Shown: piece by piece, positions 59,691 to 64,000 of the stretch | Position numbering within the stretch: the first letter of the stretch is position 1 | Layout: every line of letters begins with the position of its first letter | Source: Anaerolineaceae bacterium | GTDB taxonomy: Bacteria > Chloroflexota > Anaerolineae > Aggregatilineales > Phototrophicaceae | Direction of reading: 5' to 3' | DNA length: 64,000 nt | Assembly: GCA_020634115.1 (NCBI GenBank) | Contig: JACKCH010000014.1 | Span: 1-64,000, forward strand | The notes under the pieces: generated by a model | The model's database searches: none | What the model saw: the letters and a program-made list of their open reading frames with translations, nothing else | Told to the model about the DNA's origin: nothing | Position numbers and translations under genes: made by a program

Positions 59691-60953
59691 ATGCTTAACC
59701 TGACTGAGATGGGGCAGCGTGCCCGCACCGCTTCGTATGCCCTGGCCCAGGCCACCACCGCACAAAAGAACACTGCCTTGCTGGCAATCGCGGACGCCCT
59801 GGAAGCCCGCGCCGAGACGATTCTGGCGGCCAACCGCGCCGACCTGGATGACGCCCGTACCGCCGGAACCGACGCCACCTGGATTATTGATCGGCTTGCC
59901 CTGGAAAAACGCATGGCGGGCATGATCGCCGATGTCCGCAAGGTGGCCGACCTGCCCGACCCGGTGGGCAAAGAGTTTGATTCCCGTGTGTTGGAAAACC
60001 GCCTCAAAATCTGCCGCCGCCGCGTCCCGATTGGCGTCCTGGGCATCATCTACGAGGCACGCCCCAACGTCACGATAGATGTCGCTTCGCTGGCGATCAA
60101 AACCGGCAATGCGGCTATCCTGCGCGGTGGCAAAGAGGTTATGCGGAGCAACCTGGCGCTGATCGAAGTCATCAGCGATGCGCTGGCCGCTTCCGGCCTG
60201 CCTGCCGACGCTATCCAGTATATCGCCAGCACAGACCGCCAGTATGTGGGGCAAATGCTCAAGCTCCACCAGTACATTGACATGATTATCCCGCGTGGTG
60301 GGAGCGGCTTACACAATTTCTGCCGGGAAAACAGCACGATTCCGGTGATTACCGGCGGTCTGGGCATCTGCCATCTGTACGTGGATGAAACTGCCGATTT
60401 CGATGCGGCGCTGGCGATTATCCACAACGCCAAAACCCAGCGCCCCGCCGTCTGTAACGCGCTGGATACACTGCTCGTGAAACGGGAAGTCGCGGCGGAG
60501 TTTCTGCCGCGTGTGGTCGCCCACCTGGGCCAGGATCAGGTCACTTTCCGCGCCACGCCGGACGCACTGGCCGCACTTAATGGCGCAGGTGATGGTACAG
60601 TACAACCCGCCGGGCCGGATGACTTCGATACCGAATGGATGTCGCTCATCCTGGGGCTAAAAGTCGTAGACAGTATGGATGAAGCCATTGCCCATATCCG
60701 CCAGCACAGCACTCAGCATTCCGACGGTATTCTGACCCGCAATATGGACGATGCTGCCCGTTTCCTGAATGAAGTCGACTCCGCCGCTGTGTTTGTGAAC
60801 GCCAGCACCCGCTTTAATGATGGTAGCGCGTTGGGGCTTGGCGCGGAGATTGCCGTGAGTACCCAGAAACTCCATGCGCGCGGCCCAATGGCGCTGGAGG
60901 AACTTACAACTTACAAGTGGGTTGTCATTGGAGAGGGGCATGTCCGGCCATAA
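59691..60953 (+). CDS. proA: Gamma-glutamyl phosphate reductase
   Basis: 420 residues, standard length. Aldehyde-dehydrogenase-like fold with the catalytic Cys in RPAVCNALDTLLV (about 259-271), the NADPH-side words YEARPNVTIDVASL and LRGGKEVMRSN, and the C-terminal HARGPMALEELTTYKW. It reduces gamma-glutamyl phosphate to glutamate semialdehyde for proline. Together with proB it makes what PruA (41942) would oxidise, so the cell has both directions of the pathway. Confidence 0.97.
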   Translation: MLNLTEMGQRARTASYALAQATTAQKNTALLAIADALEARAETILAANRADLDDARTAGTDATWIIDRLALEKRMAGMIADVRKVADLPDPVGKEFDSRVLENRLKICRRRVPIGVLGIIYEARPNVTIDVASLAIKTGNAAILRGGKEVMRSNLALIEVISDALAASGLPADAIQYIASTDRQYVGQMLKLHQYIDMIIPRGGSGLHNFCRENSTIPVITGGLGICHLYVDETADFDAALAIIHNAKTQRPAVCNALDTLLVKREVAAEFLPRVVAHLGQDQVTFRATPDALAALNGAGDGTVQPAGPDDFDTEWMSLILGLKVVDSMDEAIAHIRQHSTQHSDGILTRNMDDAARFLNEVDSAAVFVNASTRFNDGSALGLGAEIAVSTQKLHARGPMALEELTTYKWVVIGEGHVRP

Positions 60954-61306
60954 GTGTCCCGAACCCAATCGGGGTCATTTCAAGAACAGATCGATACAAC
61001 AGCATGATAGCCATTTAGTACCCCCCAAGGTGAAAATAACGAGAGATGTAGGGGAGCGTCTGGATGCTTCCCCTACGCCCCGCAAAATAATCTTGCTTAT
61101 GAACTACCCAATAACCATTCCTAAATGCTTACCAAACTTGAGTCGCTATATAATGAAAAAGAGAAAACAACTGAATATTCCAAGGATCGCGCTCTGAAAC
61201 TGTAGGTTTAGACCTACTGTTTTCTTCTAGGAAGCGGGATTTTTGCAGTGTGTTTCGTGTGAAACAGGATTGCACATTCGCTCAGGCTGGATTTAGGGGA
61301 CTAGAA
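60954..61306. other. Intergenic region with palindromic repeat and terminator-like hairpin
   Basis: No gene. At 61048-61076 is a member of the GTAGGGG repeat family (GTAGGGGAGCGTC and its near complement, with a two-base loop). At 61202-61217 GTAGGT and ACCTAC around TTAG are followed by TGTTTTCTTCT, like a terminator. The intervening sequence is AT-rich and unassigned. Confidence 0.65.
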
Positions 61307-61666
61307 ATGCCTTCTATCCTATTGGTTGAAGATCACGCTGACATGCGCTCACTATTGCGCGATTTGCTGGAACTTGGGGGATACCAGGTTCTGACCGGAC
61401 GTACCGGAAACGAGGGATTAAAAGCATTAGAAGCCGCAGAATCACTGCCGAAGGCTGTCATCAGTGACCTGAATATGCCACAGATGGATGGTCTGAGTCT
61501 GTTCGATGCCATCCGAACCAACCCGGCGTGGGATCCAATTCGTCTGATTCTGATGAGCGCCGACCCGCACGATGAGCGTATGCTGGCTGCCGAACAACAT
61601 GGCGTAGACGCGCTGATCCCCAAACCATTTTCCCTCAAACAACTTCAGGACATCCTCCAGGATTGA
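61307..61666 (+). CDS. Single-domain response regulator
   Basis: 119 residues from ATG 61307 (AGGGG eight bases upstream). Receiver domain only: acidic pair in VEDHADMR, phospho-acceptor Asp in VISDLNMPQMDG (about 48-59), Ser at the Thr position in LILMSADP and the conserved Lys in DALIPKPFS. No output domain is present, as in CheY-like proteins; it would relay a phosphate to or from a histidine kinase not found nearby. Confidence 0.9.
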   Translation: MPSILLVEDHADMRSLLRDLLELGGYQVLTGRTGNEGLKALEAAESLPKAVISDLNMPQMDGLSLFDAIRTNPAWDPIRLILMSADPHDERMLAAEQHGVDALIPKPFSLKQLQDILQD

Positions 61667-61790
61667 ATCACCGCGCCTTTAGATAAATAGATCAGCAGCG
61701 GGTAAATTGACCTCTGTTTGCTTTCAGTCTGGTTGGTCTTTTTCCTGCTGCGTGGTAAACTACGGCGAAAAGCATTACATTGAGCAACAT

Positions 61791-61806
61791 CTATCATTTG
61801 TGATAG
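61791..61806. promoter_or_regulatory. Perfect palindrome upstream of the Fe-S gene
   Basis: CTATCA and TGATAG around TTTG. It lies 75 bases before the start at 61882 and could be an operator. It does not match the FNR consensus. Confidence 0.35.
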
Positions 61807-61881
61807 TGGATACGTGGGGTTGCTCATCTTCAGACCCAATTTTTAGATATTTTTACGGCGACCTGGATCGAGGATATAACA

Positions 61882-63909
61882 ATGCTCACACCCGTCGAAC
61901 AAATCGCTTTTCTTATTCTGGCGCTGCTGGCTGTCGGTGCCGCTTATAGTGGCTTTCGTGATGTTTATTTGATCGTCAACCGGGGCAGTGGCTCACTCCA
62001 ATGGAACAAACTCCCCGCCCGGTTGTGGAACGCGCTCGTCATCTATATTAGCCAGCGTACCACCCTGAAAATGCAGCGCCGGTTTATTACCAGCCTGTTT
62101 CACCTGGGGGTGGTCTGGGGGTTTACCTTTTATTTCCTGGTGAACTTCCTGGACCTTTTACGGGGATACATCCCGAATTTTGACGAATCCCTGGTGAGCA
62201 ACGGCCTGCTGGACGAGCTTTATCGCCTGACGACAGACCTGCTGAGTGTCGCGGTTCTAGCGGGCATGACTTATCTTATCGTGCGTCGGTTTGTCCTGCC
62301 CGCCCGCAAAGAATTGAAATACCACGACAATGTCCTGCTGCATCCCAAAGTCCAAGCGGGCAGTGTTGACCGTGACTCGCTGATCGTGGGTGTGTTCATT
62401 CTGATCCACGTAGGCGCACGCTTCCTGGGTGAAGCAGTACACATCGCCGCCACCGGCACTGACCTATCCAGTCCATTCGCCACGATTGTTGCCCCACTGT
62501 TCTACGGGGTGAGCGAGGGCGGCCTCGTGTTTTATGAACACCTCTTCTGGTGGCTGGCGTTGGGCGGGATTTTCGTTTTTGTGCCTTACTTCCCCTATAC
62601 CAAACATTTTCACCTGATTATGTCCCCGCTCAACTTCCTGACTCGCCCGGAACGTACCTCGCTAGGTGAACTGGAACCGCTGGATTTTGAAGACGAGTCG
62701 GTTGAGCAGTTCGGCGTCAACAAACTGGAACAGCTTTCCAAAACCCAGCTTATGGATGCGTTTTCGTGCATCATGTGTAATCGCTGCCAGGATGTCTGCC
62801 CGGCTTACACCACCGGCAAGGAACTCTCTCCCTCAGCCCTGGAAATCAACAAGCGGTACATGATTAAGGACAACATGGCGGCGTTAGCTGGCGGCGCGGA
62901 AAGCGAATTCTCGCTGATGGGTTACGCCATCAGCCCGTCGGCAGTGTGGGCTTGTACCGCTTGCGGGGCATGTATTGACATCTGCCCGGTGGGGAATGAG
63001 CCGATGTTCGACATCCTCGACATCCGCCGCGACGCCGTGTTGACGCAGGGCGAGTTCCCACAGGAACTCCAGACGGCGTTTAATGGCATGGAACGGCAGG
63101 GCAATCCCTGGCAGATCGGTGACAGCCGGATCGCGTGGACGGAAGGGCTGGATGTCCCTACCATCGAGGAAAACCCTGATTATGATGTCCTCTACTGGAC
63201 CGGGTGCGCCGTTAGCTATGACGACAATGCCAAACGAACCGCCCGCGCTTTTGTGAAGGTCCTGCGGGCTGCCGGGGTGAATTTCGCAATCCTGGGCGAG
63301 TCTGAATGCTGCACGGGCGACGTAGCGCGGCGGGCGGGCAACGAGTATCTCTATAATGAGATGGCATCAGCCAACGTGGAGACACTCAACGCCGCTGCAC
63401 CCAAGCGCATCGTAGTGACCTGCCCTCACTGTTTCCACAACATCGGCAAGGAATATCACCAGTTTGGCGGAGACTACACGGTTGTCCACCACACTGAACT
63501 GATTGAAGAACTCATGCAGGCTGGTAAACTGCCGATGTATGCCAACCCGAACATGGCAAGCAACGTGACGTTCCATGACCCCTGCTACCTGGGGCGGCAT
63601 AACGACATTCTGGAAGAACCGCGAGCTGTACTGAAGGCAGCGGGCGCACCACTGATTGAGATGCCCCGCAGCGGGCGGAACTCCTTCTGCTGCGGCGCGG
63701 GCGGGGCGCAGTTCTGGAAGGAAGAAGAACACGGTGAACAGGCGGTCAATGTGGTACGCTACGAGGAAGCCAAAGCCACCGGAGCGCAAACCCTGGCGGT
63801 AGGCTGCCCGTTCTGTATGCAGATGTTTGAGACGGCCAAAGCCACCATCGGCGACGGCCCGGACATCCGGGACATCGCGGAGATCATCGCGGAACGCCTG
63901 ACGGACTAA
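61882..63909 (+). CDS. ETF:menaquinone oxidoreductase-like Fe-S/cytochrome b protein
   Basis: 675 residues. A NarI-like membrane domain (about 5-260, with His-rich helices such as FITSLFHLGVVWG and LIHVGARFLGE) precedes two 4Fe-4S ferredoxin motifs: CIMCNRCQDVCP at about 296 and CTACGACIDICP at about 358. Two CCG domains follow (GESECCTG near 475, CPHCFHN; SFCCGAGG near 602, CPFCMQMFE), as in HdrD/GlpC. This layout fits EMO-type proteins that pass electrons from electron-transfer flavoprotein to menaquinone during acyl-CoA oxidation. The enoyl-CoA hydratase and carboxylase at 3285-6109 would feed such a route. HdrD- or DsrK-type roles are alternatives. Confidence 0.85.
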   Translation: MLTPVEQIAFLILALLAVGAAYSGFRDVYLIVNRGSGSLQWNKLPARLWNALVIYISQRTTLKMQRRFITSLFHLGVVWGFTFYFLVNFLDLLRGYIPNFDESLVSNGLLDELYRLTTDLLSVAVLAGMTYLIVRRFVLPARKELKYHDNVLLHPKVQAGSVDRDSLIVGVFILIHVGARFLGEAVHIAATGTDLSSPFATIVAPLFYGVSEGGLVFYEHLFWWLALGGIFVFVPYFPYTKHFHLIMSPLNFLTRPERTSLGELEPLDFEDESVEQFGVNKLEQLSKTQLMDAFSCIMCNRCQDVCPAYTTGKELSPSALEINKRYMIKDNMAALAGGAESEFSLMGYAISPSAVWACTACGACIDICPVGNEPMFDILDIRRDAVLTQGEFPQELQTAFNGMERQGNPWQIGDSRIAWTEGLDVPTIEENPDYDVLYWTGCAVSYDDNAKRTARAFVKVLRAAGVNFAILGESECCTGDVARRAGNEYLYNEMASANVETLNAAAPKRIVVTCPHCFHNIGKEYHQFGGDYTVVHHTELIEELMQAGKLPMYANPNMASNVTFHDPCYLGRHNDILEEPRAVLKAAGAPLIEMPRSGRNSFCCGAGGAQFWKEEEHGEQAVNVVRYEEAKATGAQTLAVGCPFCMQMFETAKATIGDGPDIRDIAEIIAERLTD

Positions 63910-63945
63910 AACACGGTTTCGGCTCAGAAAATTAACTTCACTCAC

Positions 63946-63978
63946 AGGGCATGGTGGTTCATCATGCCCTTGAGTTTT
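63946..63978 (+). terminator. Terminator of the Fe-S oxidoreductase gene
   Basis: AGGGCATG and CATGCCCT (eight pairs) around a nine-base loop, followed by TGAGTTTTA. Confidence 0.75.
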
Positions 63979-64000
63979 ATGATGTGCGCAAATGGAGATA

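Noticed and set aside
1..64000. tRNA, rRNA, integrase or prophage genes
   Set aside because: None was found on reading both strands; a dedicated tRNA search could still find one missed by eye.

Overview
The window is bacterial chromosome with moderately high GC. It is packed with short operons on both strands and carries no rRNA, tRNA, phage or insertion sequence that I can recognise. I infer a Chloroflexota (Anaerolineae-like) source. The reasons are the gene repertoire (Thr/Pro-rich lipoprotein, secreted beta-propeller, several PMT-type glycosyltransferases, NarI/HdrD-type fusion protein, multihaem cytochromes) and two families of short intergenic repeats. This is inference, because no 16S gene is present.

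Layout. 1-3065: incomplete peptide/nickel-type ABC transporter (binding protein, one permease, start of one ATPase; the usual second permease is missing). 3285-8065: biotin-dependent acyl-CoA carboxylase alpha subunit, enoyl-CoA hydratase, two genes of uncertain role and a DUF4269 nucleotidyltransferase. 8160-15113: one tightly overlapping forward operon with a B12/radical-SAM protein, methyltransferase, tandem-TIR protein, flippase, PMT-type glycosyltransferase and GT4 glycosyltransferase, probably a surface glycan or lipid locus. 15189-25175: methyltransferase, phosphomannomutase, ClpA/B-like ATPase with a degenerate first AAA module, SpoU methylase, lipoamide dehydrogenase and a TPR/TM protein. 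25437-32553: secreted and membrane proteins. 32543-38286: serine synthesis (SerA-like, SerB-like), DUF4139, phosphatidylcholine-synthase-like enzyme, DedA and a HAD phosphatase. 38421-46802: thioesterase, a selenoprotein candidate, lipB, hydrolases, P5C dehydrogenase, DUF4258 pair and methyltransferases. 47065-53635: ArsR regulator, octahaem cytochrome, a seven-haem cytochrome c fused to a cytochrome b, and two YeeE/YedE-type sulfur transport genes, the second with a rhodanese-like tail ending in GGGCG. 53865-55069: infC-rpmI-rplT. 55255-60953: DUF2867, methyltransferase, ADP-ribosylglycohydrolase and proB-NTase-proA. 61307-63909: response regulator and an ETF:menaquinone-oxidoreductase-like Fe-S protein.

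The two strongest observations follow. First, at 38907-39404 a membrane-anchored thioredoxin-fold gene has an in-frame TGA exactly where the first redox Cys belongs (U-P-Y-C), followed by a stem-loop fitting bacterial SECIS rules. Second, the 47065-53635 operon looks like a quinol-linked extracellular sulfur-oxyanion reductase coupled to sulfur-compound uptake, with a SoxY-like C-terminal cysteine arm and a Cys-less rhodanese fold. Also notable is a palindromic repeat family (at least five intergenic copies with compensatory stem changes). A related element sits in frame inside a methyltransferase gene, and a decayed copy lies in the flippase gene.
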